DNA from: an uncultured Alphaproteobacteria bacterium
Lineage (GTDB): Bacteria > Pseudomonadota > Alphaproteobacteria > HIMB59
NCBI GenBank assembly: GCA_902613845.1
Contig: CACMIW010000001.1
Span: 186,001-250,000, forward strand
DNA: 64,000 nt
Direction of reading: 5' to 3'
The translations under genes were made by a program, and so were the position numbers. Position 1 is the stretch's first letter. Each line of letters begins with the position of its first letter. Below are positions 38,393 through 47,714 of the stretch, one piece after another. The notes beneath the pieces are model-generated. The model saw nothing but the letters and a program-made list of their open reading frames with translations, did not search any database and had not been told where the DNA came from.

Positions 38393-39475
38393 TCACTTTA
38401 TATCACCAACATATACTCCAAGAGCTAAAGCAGTTTCAATCAGAGGATCAGATCTATCCACAACTTTATAAGTTGAAATTCCCTCACTAATTGGAACATC
38501 GACAACTTTTCTATCTTTCCAGGCGACCATTCTTCCAAATTTTCCTTTAGCAATTAAATCAACAGCATAAACACCAAACGCACTTGCTAAAATTCTATCA
38601 CGTGGAGTAGGGGGCGCACCTCTTTGAACATGCCCTAAAGAAGTAACCCTGCATTCTATGTCAGTGCTTTTCATTATTTCCTCTGATAAATAGTTTCCTA
38701 TACCACCAAGTCTTTTTTGACCATCGGCGTACTCAATAGTATAGCTTTTTCCATTTTCTGTTTTTACTGCCTCTGCTACAACAATTAGAGAATGCACAAT
38801 TCCTCTATTTTTCATTTCTGTTAGTTTATTAACTATTCCTTTTATGGAGTAATTTAATTCAGGAATTAGGATTACGTCAGCTCCACCAGCTATACCAGCA
38901 TTAATGGCTATATGCCCAGCATCTCTCCCCATAACTTCTAAAATCATTGTTCTTTGATGGCTAGCAGCAGTTGTTTGTAAGTTATCAAGTGCTTGAGTAG
39001 CAACATTTACGGCAGTATTAAAACCAATTGAGCTTTCAGTAGCCCCAACATCATTGTCAATTGTTTTCGGTATGGCCACAATATTTAAATCACCCCTCTT
39101 AGCAATTTCAGTTAATATCGACATACTTCCATCACCTCCTATAACAATAAGTCCATCAAGCTCTAACTCTTTGTAACCATCAATAATGTCTTGAGATCTA
39201 TCTTTATATTCACCATCAGGCATTGGAAATTTAAAAGGATTACCCTTACTCGTTGTTCCCAAAAATGTCCCTCCTTGTCTAAGAAGAGAACCACTAAAAG
39301 TTTGATAATCTAATGGAACATAAGCTACAGGTCTTTGCATTAATCCAACTGTACCATCACGAATTCCCATAACTTCCATCTGGTATGTATTCTTTGCTCT
39401 AAAAAATATCGATCTTACTGCTGCATTTAAACCACCACAGTCCCCACCACTTGTTAGAATTCCAATTTTTTTCAT
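38393..39475 (-). CDS. pfkA: 6-phosphofructokinase
   Basis: A 360-residue PfkA-family protein: GILTSGGDCGGLNAAVR, VIGGDGSMSIL (113-121), PKTIDND (136-142, catalytic Asp), MGRDAGHIAI and LGHVQRGAPPTPRDR. Two residues that separate ATP from PPi enzymes read Gly116 after the GGD and Lys137 before TIDND. PPi enzymes usually have Asp and Lys, and the E. coli ATP enzyme has Gly and Gly; Gly plus Lys is known from actinobacterial ATP-dependent enzymes. Phosphoryl donor is therefore probably ATP. It abuts the ROK kinase upstream, giving fructose to fructose 1,6-bisphosphate in two adjacent genes. Confidence 0.93.
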   Translation of the reverse strand: MKKIGILTSGGDCGGLNAAVRSIFFRAKNTYQMEVMGIRDGTVGLMQRPVAYVPLDYQTFSGSLLRQGGTFLGTTSKGNPFKFPMPDGEYKDRSQDIIDGYKELELDGLIVIGGDGSMSILTEIAKRGDLNIVAIPKTIDNDVGATESSIGFNTAVNVATQALDNLQTTAASHQRTMILEVMGRDAGHIAINAGIAGGADVILIPELNYSIKGIVNKLTEMKNRGIVHSLIVVAEAVKTENGKSYTIEYADGQKRLGGIGNYLSEEIMKSTDIECRVTSLGHVQRGAPPTPRDRILASAFGVYAVDLIAKGKFGRMVAWKDRKVVDVPISEGISTYKVVDRSDPLIETALALGVYVGDIK

Positions 39476-40396
39476 TTAAAATTTATCTGAGTCCCACAAC
39501 CATGCTGCTCCTCGTACTCCGCTTGAGTCACCATGAGTATTTTGCAAGATCTTATTTCTTACTTTATCACTAAATGTATATTTAGGAAGTAGTTTTGGAA
39601 TATTTGAATAAAGTCTTTCAATATTAGACATACCCCCACCTAAAATTATAACATCAGGGTCGACTATACCAATCATGACAGCAATGAGCCTAGCAAACCT
39701 ATCCTCATATAAGTCAAATTCTTTTTTTGCACGTTCGTCTCCATTTAATTCTAAATCTACTATTTCTTTAGTTGTGAAATTTGTTTTATATTTTCTATTG
39801 AAAATATTAGTAAATCCAATACCAGAGATAAATTGTTCTGCACATAATGGTCTGCCACAATTATCAACTGGACATTTCAAATTTAAATCCCACTCCTCTT
39901 TTCTAGGGTAGGGTAATGGTTGATGACCCCAATCTCCTGCAACCTGATTTACACCCTCAACTACTTTTTTGTTATGAACAAATGAACCTCCAAAACCAGA
40001 TCCAATTATTACTCCCCAGACAGTATTATAATTTGCACCAGATCCATCAATTGCCTCTGATAATGCAAAACAATTTGCATCATTCATTATTTTGATTTCA
40101 CGATCTAGACTCATTTCTAGGTCTTTTTTGAATGGTTTTCCATTTAACCAAATACTATTTGCATTTTTTATCAAACCATTTTCTTTAGAGGAAGACCCAG
40201 GTATCCCGATCCCAACTGAATTTTTAGAATTAGTGTGCTTATCAAATTCTTCAACTAAATTTTTTATTGTATTAACACCACTTTCATAATTTTTTTCATA
40301 ACCTGACCTTTTTCTAAGAATTTCTTCTCCTTTATCATTGATTAGAATACCTTCAATTTTCGTTCCACCGTAATCAATGCCTATTTTATAATTCAT
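39476..40396 (-). CDS. ROK-family sugar kinase, probably fructokinase (Mak-like)
   Basis: A 306-residue kinase. IGIDYGGTKIEGILI is the ROK phosphate loop and Asp106 in MNDANCFA the catalytic base. The zinc site is His158 (GHQPLPYP) with Cys175, Cys180 and Cys185. The stretch from HQPLP to EQFISGIGF closely follows E. coli Mak manno(fructo)kinase, including the short insertion before the cysteines, though the usual CxCG pair is spaced more widely here. Product would be fructose 6-phosphate for the PfkA encoded next. It is divergent from the gene at 40496 across 99 bases. Confidence 0.85.
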   Translation of the reverse strand: MNYKIGIDYGGTKIEGILINDKGEEILRKRSGYEKNYESGVNTIKNLVEEFDKHTNSKNSVGIGIPGSSSKENGLIKNANSIWLNGKPFKKDLEMSLDREIKIMNDANCFALSEAIDGSGANYNTVWGVIIGSGFGGSFVHNKKVVEGVNQVAGDWGHQPLPYPRKEEWDLNLKCPVDNCGRPLCAEQFISGIGFTNIFNRKYKTNFTTKEIVDLELNGDERAKKEFDLYEDRFARLIAVMIGIVDPDVIILGGGMSNIERLYSNIPKLLPKYTFSDKVRNKILQNTHGDSSGVRGAAWLWDSDKF

Positions 40397-40495
40397 AATT
40401 TAGATAAATATTTAAAACATTATATGTTTTTGATATTTCATTAAAATCTTTAATTTAATTAGAAATAACACTGAAACAGGTGTAAGTTTTTTTCT

Positions 40496-41503
40496 ATGAA
40501 AAAGAAGATTATAAATTGGGGAATTCTAAGTTCGGCAAAAATCGCTTGGGAGCATGTAATACCCGCTATTCTAAAATCTAAAAATAGCAAATTAGTTGCT
40601 ATTGCAAGTCGCAATACATCACGGGCTAAAAAATTAGCACAAAAATTTAAAATCGACAAAAGCTATGGCTCTTATCAAGAGCTTTACAAAGATCAAGAAA
40701 TTGATGTCATATATAACCCTTTACCTAATCATTTACATATCAAATCAAGCATCGAAGCATGCAAAAACAAAAAAAATATCTTATTGGAAAAGCCTATATC
40801 ACTAAAAGCGACAGACATTGACCCTTTAATGAAATACGCTTCTGAGAATAAAGTTGTCATCAAAGAGGCTTTTATGGTTAGACATCATCCTCAATGGCAA
40901 TGGGTGAAAAAATATATAAAGTCAGGAAAATTAGGATCAATATCAAGCATTTCAACAGTATTTTCATACAATAATAAAAATCCTAAAAATATAAGAAACA
41001 TTAAAAAATTTGGAGGAGGAGCTATTTATGATATTGGATGTTATCCCACTGTAATATCAAGATTTTTGTTAGATAAAGAACCAAAGAGAGTTGTTGGGTT
41101 AGCAAAAAATGATAAAAAATTTAAAACAGACATACTTTCATCTGTAGTTTTAGATTTTGGAGAAATATACTCATCTTTTATTGTTGCAACTCAAAGTACT
41201 TTATCTCAACAAGTAACAATTTTAGGTACAAAAAAAACTTTGATACTAGAAAATCCTTTTAATGCGATTGCAACTAAGCCCACAACAGTAGTTATTTACA
41301 ATGGAAAATCTATTTATCGTAAAGAAAATACAATAAAAGTCTTCCCAGCAGCTGATCAATATGAGCATCAAGTTACAAAATTTTCTAATGAACTATTGAA
41401 TAAGACTAAAGCAGATTATGACTTAATAGATGCAAAAAAAAATATGAAGGTATTAGATGCAATATTTGTTTCTATAAAGAAAAATAAGTGGATTAAAATT
41501 TAA
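40496..41503 (+). CDS. Gfo/Idh/MocA-family NAD(P)-dependent dehydrogenase
   Basis: A 335-residue oxidoreductase: N-terminal Rossmann fold NWGILSSAKIAWEHVIPAI, the family EKPIS (catalytic Lys near residue 98) and a C-terminal alpha/beta domain with GGGAIYDIGCYPTVISRFLL. The middle pattern (GAIYDIGCY) resembles NADP-dependent D-xylose 1-dehydrogenases and glucose-fructose oxidoreductase. A sugar substrate is likely but not determined. It is a single plus-strand gene facing the convergent aldo/keto reductase 29 bases away. Confidence 0.85.
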   Translation: MKKKIINWGILSSAKIAWEHVIPAILKSKNSKLVAIASRNTSRAKKLAQKFKIDKSYGSYQELYKDQEIDVIYNPLPNHLHIKSSIEACKNKKNILLEKPISLKATDIDPLMKYASENKVVIKEAFMVRHHPQWQWVKKYIKSGKLGSISSISTVFSYNNKNPKNIRNIKKFGGGAIYDIGCYPTVISRFLLDKEPKRVVGLAKNDKKFKTDILSSVVLDFGEIYSSFIVATQSTLSQQVTILGTKKTLILENPFNAIATKPTTVVIYNGKSIYRKENTIKVFPAADQYEHQVTKFSNELLNKTKADYDLIDAKKNMKVLDAIFVSIKKNKWIKI

Positions 41504-41532
41504 TCTAATAAGTTGGATAAAAAATCAACTAG

Positions 41533-42558
41533 TTAATGAGCACTAGATGGAGCCCAAATATTTATATCTCCTTCTTTTGCAGTTCTATTAATTTCTTTTA
41601 TTTCTTTTTTTGAAAATTTTAAATTATCAAGTGTAGCTAAGTTTTCTTTAAGCTGTTTTACGGTTCTAGCTCCAATTAAAGCAGAAGTTATTGCACGATT
41701 ATTTAATACCCATGCTATAGCCATTTGGGATAGAGATTGATTTCTTCTTTTTGCAATTTTATTGAGTTCATTAATAATTTTAGTATTTTTTTTCGTTATT
41801 AAATCTTTGCTGAATGAGCTATTTTCACTAACCCTTGAAACTTTGGGAATTCCTTTCAAATATTTATTAGATAAAAAACCTTGGGATAGTGGAGAAAAAG
41901 CGATACAACCAACCCCTTTTTTTATGAGAGTTTTTGTTAAATCTTTTTCAATCCATCTATTGATTAATGAATAAGAAGGTTGATGAATTAATAATTTGAT
42001 TCCTTTGCCCTTTAAAATTGAAATCATTTTATTTGTCTTATTGGAGGAGTAAGAAGAGACACCAATATACAGGGCCTTACCAGATTTATAGATACTTTCT
42101 AAAGCATCAGCTGTTTCCTCAAGAGGTGTATTTGGATCAAAACGATGAGAATAAAATATATCTACATAATCCAGTTTCATCCTCTTTAAACTTTGATCGC
42201 AACTAGCAATTAAATGTTTTTTTGAACCCCATTCACCATAGGGTCCATCCCACATATCGTAACCTGCTTTAGACGATATAATTAATTCATCACGGTATTT
42301 TCCAAGATCACTTTTCATGACTTTTCCAAAATTAGACTCAGCACTGCCATAAGGTGGACCATAATTATTTGCTAAATCAAAATGAGTAATTCCTGCATCA
42401 AAAGACTCAAAAAGAATTTTTTTAGACTCAGAAGCCATTCCATTGCCACCAAAGTTATGCCATAACCCTATTGACAAGACAGGTAGTTTTAAACCACTAT
42501 CACCACAGTTTCTATAATGCATTTTTTGATAGCGATTTTTGTCTGAAATATATGGCAT
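41533..42558 (-). CDS. Aldo/keto reductase (YghZ/L-glyceraldehyde 3-phosphate reductase type)
   Basis: A 341-residue TIM-barrel NADPH reductase. It has THFDLANNYGPPYGSAESNFGK (Asp and Tyr of the tetrad), SSKAGYDMWDGPYGEWGSKKHL (Lys), YSHRFDPNTPLEETADAL (His) and the C-terminal SALIGARTVKQLKENL NADP loop. The WDGPYGEWGS stretch is typical of YghZ-like enzymes that reduce small sugar aldehydes. It ends an operon with ribokinase, a FucU-like mutarotase and a hydroxyacid dehydrogenase. Confidence 0.88.
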   Translation of the reverse strand: MPYISDKNRYQKMHYRNCGDSGLKLPVLSIGLWHNFGGNGMASESKKILFESFDAGITHFDLANNYGPPYGSAESNFGKVMKSDLGKYRDELIISSKAGYDMWDGPYGEWGSKKHLIASCDQSLKRMKLDYVDIFYSHRFDPNTPLEETADALESIYKSGKALYIGVSSYSSNKTNKMISILKGKGIKLLIHQPSYSLINRWIEKDLTKTLIKKGVGCIAFSPLSQGFLSNKYLKGIPKVSRVSENSSFSKDLITKKNTKIINELNKIAKRRNQSLSQMAIAWVLNNRAITSALIGARTVKQLKENLATLDNLKFSKKEIKEINRTAKEGDINIWAPSSAH

Positions 42559-42560
42559 TT

Positions 42561-43466
42561 TTAAAGTAATTCCTCTTTGTATGGCATTGAATTTGCTGCC
42601 CCCTCCCTTGTAACAGAAACACCTGCCACAAGATTAGCAAACTCAATAGCTTCTTTGTAGTTTTTATTTTGAGAGATTGCCACACTTAGAGCCCCATTAA
42701 AAGCATCTCCCGCACCTGTTGTGTCAACTACTGGTTTTTTTAAATTAGAAGCAGGTACTATAAACTCCTCTTTATTGTTTTTAAAATAACAACCATTTTC
42801 TCCAAGTGTAATAATTATATTCTTTATCCCTTTATCTAAAAAAAAATTTCCTGCTTTTTTACAGTCTTCCTCATTTTTAATTGATTGACCGTAATAAAAA
42901 CTCGCTTCCGTTTCATTGGGGGTAAAAAAATCAAAATATTGAAAGTTATCATCAGTTATTTCACTGGCGGGTGCTGGATTTAGAATTGTTGTACAATTAA
43001 AATTCTTTGCTTTTTTTATAGCATAGAGTGTTACCTCTTTTGGTGTCTCTAACTGAGTTAAGAAAACATGAGAAGACTCTATTATATTTAACTTTGAATC
43101 GATTAACTTTTCATCGATTGTACCAGCAGCTCCTGGAACAACATTTATTGCATTTTGACCAGTTTTTTCATTAATCAAAATACCTGCAGCCCCAGTTGAT
43201 TCACTTTCAGAGATAACCAAACCATCATAATTTATCTTATCTCTCTCATATAAAGAGATTGCAAGATCGGCATAGCTATCTTTACCTACTTTACTTATAA
43301 AAGATACATTACCTCCAGCTCTTGCTGCTGCAATTGCTTGGTTAGATCCCTTACCACCTGGTCCGATAATATATTTTTTTCCTAATATTGTTTGACCTGG
43401 TATTGGAATATCATTTGCAAAAAAACATAGATCTGCAACGAATATCCCAAATACACAAATACTCAC
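42561..43466 (-). CDS. rbsK: Ribokinase-like PfkB-family kinase
   Basis: A 301-residue PfkB kinase with the ribokinase pattern GPGGKGSNQAIAAARAGG (about 33-50), NPAPAS, FFTPNETEASF and the C-terminal DTTGAGDAFNGAL anion hole with catalytic Asp. It would phosphorylate D-ribose or a similar sugar. It overlaps the FucU/RbsD-like gene by four bases, a pairing common in ribose operons, which favours the ribokinase call over other PfkB kinases. Confidence 0.88.
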   Translation of the reverse strand: MSICVFGIFVADLCFFANDIPIPGQTILGKKYIIGPGGKGSNQAIAAARAGGNVSFISKVGKDSYADLAISLYERDKINYDGLVISESESTGAAGILINEKTGQNAINVVPGAAGTIDEKLIDSKLNIIESSHVFLTQLETPKEVTLYAIKKAKNFNCTTILNPAPASEITDDNFQYFDFFTPNETEASFYYGQSIKNEEDCKKAGNFFLDKGIKNIIITLGENGCYFKNNKEEFIVPASNLKKPVVDTTGAGDAFNGALSVAISQNKNYKEAIEFANLVAGVSVTREGAANSMPYKEELL

Positions 43467-43921
43467 TTATCTAGTACCCAAACAGTACCATCAGGTTTGA
43501 CAACTCCTTTAGTTAAGATAAAGCATCCAAATGGTCTAGTTTCGTTTGTTGTTATTATGGCAAATGCTTTCTTGGCTTCATCATAAAATTTAAACCTCTC
43601 AATAGATGAAATTTTCCAATGTTCTCCTGAGATTTTCTTAGTTATGTCAATTATTTCTTGGTGAACTTCATTTAACTGATCTGGATTTCCATCAATTTCC
43701 ATCCTTTGAATAGGAGAGTCAACAAAGCTATCTAGGGGAAATACGGAGAGTATAGCCTCGGCGGCTCTTGAAGCATTTACACCATCAATACGATGAACTC
43801 TGGAGTTCATCGAATATGCAGGAAAATTTGAGTCACATAAAATTAATTTATCTCCATGTCCCATTGCTCTTAGAGTGTGCAAAACCTCTGGACTGAGAGT
43901 AGGATCAATATTAATAAGCAT
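43463..43921 (-). CDS. RbsD/FucU-family sugar mutarotase
   Basis: A 152-residue protein. LRAMGHGDKLILCDSNFPA near the N terminus contains the conserved His and Asp, and FYDEAKKAFAIITTNETRPFGCFILTKG near the C terminus is closer to FucU (fucose mutarotase) than to RbsD. It interconverts sugar anomers so the kinase next to it can act. Because it is paired with ribokinase by a four-base overlap, ribose or fucose are both possible substrates. Confidence 0.88.
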   Translation of the reverse strand: MLINIDPTLSPEVLHTLRAMGHGDKLILCDSNFPAYSMNSRVHRIDGVNASRAAEAILSVFPLDSFVDSPIQRMEIDGNPDQLNEVHQEIIDITKKISGEHWKISSIERFKFYDEAKKAFAIITTNETRPFGCFILTKGVVKPDGTVWVLDK

Positions 43922-43960
43922 AGTATATAGAACTAAATTAATTCCTTGAATTCAACTTAA

Positions 43961-44977
43961 TTAATTAATATTTACTGGTTTGGATCTTAGCTTTCTGACA
44001 GTCTCTAGCTCTGCTTTCCTGCAAAGCTTTGGAGGGAGACCTTTATTTATGAGTTTTAAATCTTCAAACACTATTTCGCCCATTTCATAAAATACAGACT
44101 CTAGAGCTCCCGCTCTATGTGCTGAGAAAAGAATATTTTTTGATTTACGTATGGGATCATCTTTTTTTACTGGCTCTTCGGGAAATACATCTGTTGCAAC
44201 TTTTATTTTTCTTTTTTTTGAAATTTTTAGCAGGTCTTTAAAATTCACTACATTAGCCCTACTTAAAATTAGTAAACAAGAATTTTGTTTCATCAGATTC
44301 AGTAGCTTTTTATCAATCATATGTTTGTTTTTTGTCGTGATCGAACTTAGAACATATATCACATCTGATTTTTTAAATATTTCATTAAGAGAATTAATTT
44401 TACAATTATTTTCCTCAAGCAACTTGCTTGGAAGCCATGGGTCGTATGCAAGAAAATTATTTGTAAAAGGCTCTAACAAGGGTTTTAACTTTTTGGCTAG
44501 ATCTCCGAAACCAATAAAACTGACAGTGTTATTCTGCAATAAACTACAATTCATGTTACTTTCTAATCCATATTTTTCTTTATTATTTATAAAATCTATA
44601 TGTGATTGATGAATTTCCCTTTTAAGAGATAAAGTAAATCCAACAGCAATTTCAGCAACTGTTTGAGCAAATACTGGAGCAGTGGATAGAATATAGATAC
44701 CATTTCTAAAACAATATTCATAATCCATATTGTCCATGAAGTTGCTCTCAACATTGAATATAGCTTTAAGTTTTGCTGCCTTTTTTAAAATTGAATTCGG
44801 AAGGTCAGGTTGTCCAATTATAAAATCTGCTTTTGATATGTTGTTTTCATAAAATTTTTTTTTATTTTTTATTGGTGCATTAATAAGTTTGAAATTTTTT
44901 TTTAAATAAACAAGCTTATCTTTAGAGAAGATAAGATCCATTTGCCTTGGAAAAGGATCAACAATTATTGCTTTCAT
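43961..44977 (-). CDS. D-isomer-specific 2-hydroxyacid dehydrogenase family protein
   Basis: A 338-residue NAD-dependent dehydrogenase. FIGFGDLAKKLKPLLEPF is the cofactor loop, with GxGxxA in place of the last Gly. The catalytic set is Arg in ILSRANVV, Glu in DVFPEEP and His in FSAHRAG. Family members reduce 2-oxoacids such as glyoxylate or hydroxypyruvate, or oxidise phosphoglycerate. The sequence does not tell which. It heads the minus-strand ribokinase operon and is divergent from the lyxose isomerase gene 46 bases away. Confidence 0.82.
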   Translation of the reverse strand: MKAIIVDPFPRQMDLIFSKDKLVYLKKNFKLINAPIKNKKKFYENNISKADFIIGQPDLPNSILKKAAKLKAIFNVESNFMDNMDYEYCFRNGIYILSTAPVFAQTVAEIAVGFTLSLKREIHQSHIDFINNKEKYGLESNMNCSLLQNNTVSFIGFGDLAKKLKPLLEPFTNNFLAYDPWLPSKLLEENNCKINSLNEIFKKSDVIYVLSSITTKNKHMIDKKLLNLMKQNSCLLILSRANVVNFKDLLKISKKRKIKVATDVFPEEPVKKDDPIRKSKNILFSAHRAGALESVFYEMGEIVFEDLKLINKGLPPKLCRKAELETVRKLRSKPVNIN

Positions 44978-45023
44978 TACTTGATTATATCAATTATTTA
45001 TTTTTTTGATAATCTAAGTTGAA

Positions 45024-45689
45024 ATGAAAAGATCTGAAATAAATGCTGCAATATCTGAAGCTAAAGACATGATTGATAGATATTCATGGGTTCTACCTAA
45101 ATGGGCCTATTGGTCGAAAGAAGAGTACAACAATAATCCTAACCTAAAAAAATATTTAAAAAATCATCAAATGGGTTGGGATGTCACTGATTTTGGTAAA
45201 GGTGAATTCGAAAAAAAAGGTATCACCTTGTTTTGTATAAGGAATGGAATACAGGGTAATAACGATGACAAACCCTATGCAGAAAAGTTATTGTTTATGA
45301 GAGAGGGTCAAGAAATTCCTTTTCATAGCCATAAGGTAAAACTGGAAGATATAATTAACCGGGGAGGTGGGGAATTAGTAATTGAATTTTTAGAAGTCGA
45401 CTCAAATCAATTTGAATTAAACTCTAAAATTGACGTTCTTGTTGATGGTGAAATAGTTTCCATTGCACCAAGAGAGCCCTTAATTTTAAAAAGAGGTCAG
45501 AGCGTCACTGTTGAAAGAAATATATATCATAAATTTTACTCAGCTGAGGGCTCAGGAATGGTTATGGCAGGGGAGGTTTCTCAAGTCAACGATGATAATA
45601 AAGATAATTATTTTTTAGAAAATGTGGGAAGGTTCACTGAAATTGAAGAAGATGAAGTTGCGATACATCCTCTCTGGAATGAAATATAA
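45024..45689 (+). CDS. D-lyxose isomerase-like cupin sugar isomerase
   Basis: A 221-residue cupin of the D-lyxose/D-mannose isomerase family. The metal site is visible as His101 and His103 in PFHSHKVKLEDI, Glu108 and a later His169 in RNIYHKFYS, in the same spacing as E. coli EcSI. The family interconverts lyxose and xylulose, and mannose and fructose. Its stop overlaps the start of the PfkB kinase by one base, so the two are translationally coupled. Confidence 0.88.
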   Translation: MKRSEINAAISEAKDMIDRYSWVLPKWAYWSKEEYNNNPNLKKYLKNHQMGWDVTDFGKGEFEKKGITLFCIRNGIQGNNDDKPYAEKLLFMREGQEIPFHSHKVKLEDIINRGGGELVIEFLEVDSNQFELNSKIDVLVDGEIVSIAPREPLILKRGQSVTVERNIYHKFYSAEGSGMVMAGEVSQVNDDNKDNYFLENVGRFTEIEEDEVAIHPLWNEI

Positions 45690-46666
45690 TGCAAAAAGGT
45701 ATAATTGGCCTTGGGATGTGGTGTGTTGATACGACATACAAAATAGATAATTTACCTGAGAGAGGTAAATTAGAACCAATTTCTAATACTTTTCAATGCG
45801 TAGGTGGAGGTCCATCAAATGTTTTGACAGATTTAAATTCTTTAGGATTTAAACATCCAATGTACGCAATGGGATCAATTGGACTTGATACAGATGCATC
45901 AATTATAAAGAAACATTGTAGAGAAAATAAAATAGAGACTAAATATTTAATTGTATCAAAGCAAATTTCTACTTCTCATACCGTATGTATGTTTGAAAAA
46001 CAAAAAGAAAGAACTTTTTTATATTATCCAGGGGCAAACAGTTTACTTGATAAAAAACATTTTAAAATTAACCAATTAAAAATCGCACCTAAAGTTCTTT
46101 ATGTTGGATATATTACACTATTAGGTAAATTGGACAAATTTGATGTTGACAAAAAAACTCGATTATCAAAAGTTTTAAAAAAAGCTAAAAGTAAAAATGT
46201 GATAACGGTTTTAGATTTAGTTTCAAATAAGCACCCTAAATACAAAAATATTATTGAAAGCTCATTGCCATTCACCGATTATTTGCTTTTGAATGAAATT
46301 GAAGCAGAGATACTATTTAATAGAAAAATTTACGACTTCAATAAAAAACTTAATCAAAAAACCTTAACTAAGTTAATCAGTAAAGTTTTCAAAAAGGGCA
46401 TTATTAAAGGAGTTGTTATTCATAGTCCAACTGAGTCGCTCTATTTTGAAAGATCAAAAAAAATCTATACTAGATCAAAGGTTTTACCAAAAAGCAGAGT
46501 AATAAATTCAGTTGGAGCTGGAGATGCTTTTTGTGCAGCGTTTATATTTGGAATACATGAAAATTGGGATATAAAAAAAACTCTCAAAAAGGCTCATTCA
46601 GCTGGGACATCAATGATGAAAGTTAATGCCTCTTCTGGAAATTTACCCAATATATCTAAATTATAA
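45689..46666 (+). CDS. PfkB-family carbohydrate kinase
   Basis: A 325-residue PfkB kinase. The N-terminal substrate loop is CVGGGPSNVLTDLNSLG (about 37-53), and the C-terminal ATP/anion-hole motif is INSVGAGDAFCAAFIFG with the catalytic Asp. The opening IGLGMWCVDTTYKIDNLPERG and the SVGAGDAF variant are not those of ribokinase or fructokinase. Because it is fused by overlap to the lyxose-isomerase-like gene, a ketose such as D-xylulose or fructose is a plausible substrate. It shares a TTATAA with the convergent aldolase. Confidence 0.82.
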   Translation: MQKGIIGLGMWCVDTTYKIDNLPERGKLEPISNTFQCVGGGPSNVLTDLNSLGFKHPMYAMGSIGLDTDASIIKKHCRENKIETKYLIVSKQISTSHTVCMFEKQKERTFLYYPGANSLLDKKHFKINQLKIAPKVLYVGYITLLGKLDKFDVDKKTRLSKVLKKAKSKNVITVLDLVSNKHPKYKNIIESSLPFTDYLLLNEIEAEILFNRKIYDFNKKLNQKTLTKLISKVFKKGIIKGVVIHSPTESLYFERSKKIYTRSKVLPKSRVINSVGAGDAFCAAFIFGIHENWDIKKTLKKAHSAGTSMMKVNASSGNLPNISKL

Positions 46667-47653
46667 TTTTAAAACTTTTTCAGTGATCTCAACGTCTTTT
46701 AAAAGCTTCCTGTCGGGTATGAGTTTATTTTTCTTTAATTCAGAATGGTAAAGTTTAACAGCATCCTTTGGTTTAATGTTATTTTCAACAACTTCTCTCA
46801 TAATTTTTACTAATAAGATAGGATCTTCAGCTAAGTTAATTTTTCTCCCAAACAAAGCTACTTTCGCACCATATTGACTGGCTTTTTTAATTAATTCAAA
46901 ACAATCTCTTGTTGTGCCCTTGCTACCCCCAAGAATGCCAACGATAAGATTTTCAGGATCGAAGTTGGCTAGTTCCTCCATTGCTTTTGGACCATTGTAA
47001 GCTATTTTCAAAAAAAGAGGTCTCTCATCTTTAGTCTGACCAGCTATTGCTTTTATAATACAATCGTTAACATAGTCGCCCATTTGTCTTATGTTCATAT
47101 TTAGATCAATAGGGGAATTGAATACTTCTAAAAAATGTTTGAATTTATATTTAGAAGCTTCAATTCTAAAATCTTTGTAGGCATTTAACATTGCAAGGTC
47201 ATGGTCAACATTATTAGAAAACGTTACAGAAAATAAACCAAGGTTGACTAATTTACTTACTTTATTTATTTGAGCAGACCGAAAAGGTCTAGGGTTGGTT
47301 TTTCTATAATTTCCATTTCTCATCAGCCAGATATCAGTCGTATCATTCATTCTAATTGCAGGAGTAATACTTGAATTTTTAAATAAATTTCTTTTTACAA
47401 GATCTTCACCAACTGATGCGGACATTAGCATAATATCTACTAAATTAGATTTAGTCATCGATATCATTGCATTTTTGTAATCTACTAGGTTTTTATATCC
47501 TTTTAGTACTTTTCCATTTTTATTTCTTTTTGATCCAGGTGTTGTGATACCCATTGCTAGATCGCCATCTTTAGCATCTGCTATAATGAAGTCTCTTGGA
47601 GAATATTTATTATTTTTTATTCTAAGAATTTTTTGATCTAAAGACTTCTTCAT
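46661..47653 (-). CDS. Class I aldolase-like TIM-barrel protein (DeoC/FbaB/LacD group)
   Basis: A 330-residue protein. The segment RPLFLKIAYNGPKAMEELANF holds the likely Schiff-base Lys (LKIAYNG, compared with VKTxYxG in LsrF/FbaB aldolases). VGILGGSKGTTRDCFELIKKA and GAKVALFGRKINLAEDP form the phosphate-binding end of such barrels. No characterised ortholog is recognised. It is divergent from the xylulokinase gene and convergent with the PfkB kinase, so it may cleave the phosphorylated ketose those enzymes make. The phosphate site favours a sugar-phosphate substrate. Confidence 0.65.
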   Translation of the reverse strand: MKKSLDQKILRIKNNKYSPRDFIIADAKDGDLAMGITTPGSKRNKNGKVLKGYKNLVDYKNAMISMTKSNLVDIMLMSASVGEDLVKRNLFKNSSITPAIRMNDTTDIWLMRNGNYRKTNPRPFRSAQINKVSKLVNLGLFSVTFSNNVDHDLAMLNAYKDFRIEASKYKFKHFLEVFNSPIDLNMNIRQMGDYVNDCIIKAIAGQTKDERPLFLKIAYNGPKAMEELANFDPENLIVGILGGSKGTTRDCFELIKKASQYGAKVALFGRKINLAEDPILLVKIMREVVENNIKPKDAVKLYHSELKKNKLIPDRKLLKDVEITEKVLKL

Positions 47654-47714
47654 AATTTGATTATACTCAATTCTATAAATAGAAAATAGTTTTATTCTCT
47701 ATATAATATAAAAA

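Noticed and set aside
44151-44609. 152-residue plus-strand ORF
   Set aside because: It lies wholly antisense to the 2-hydroxyacid dehydrogenase gene, whose cofactor and catalytic motifs are intact.
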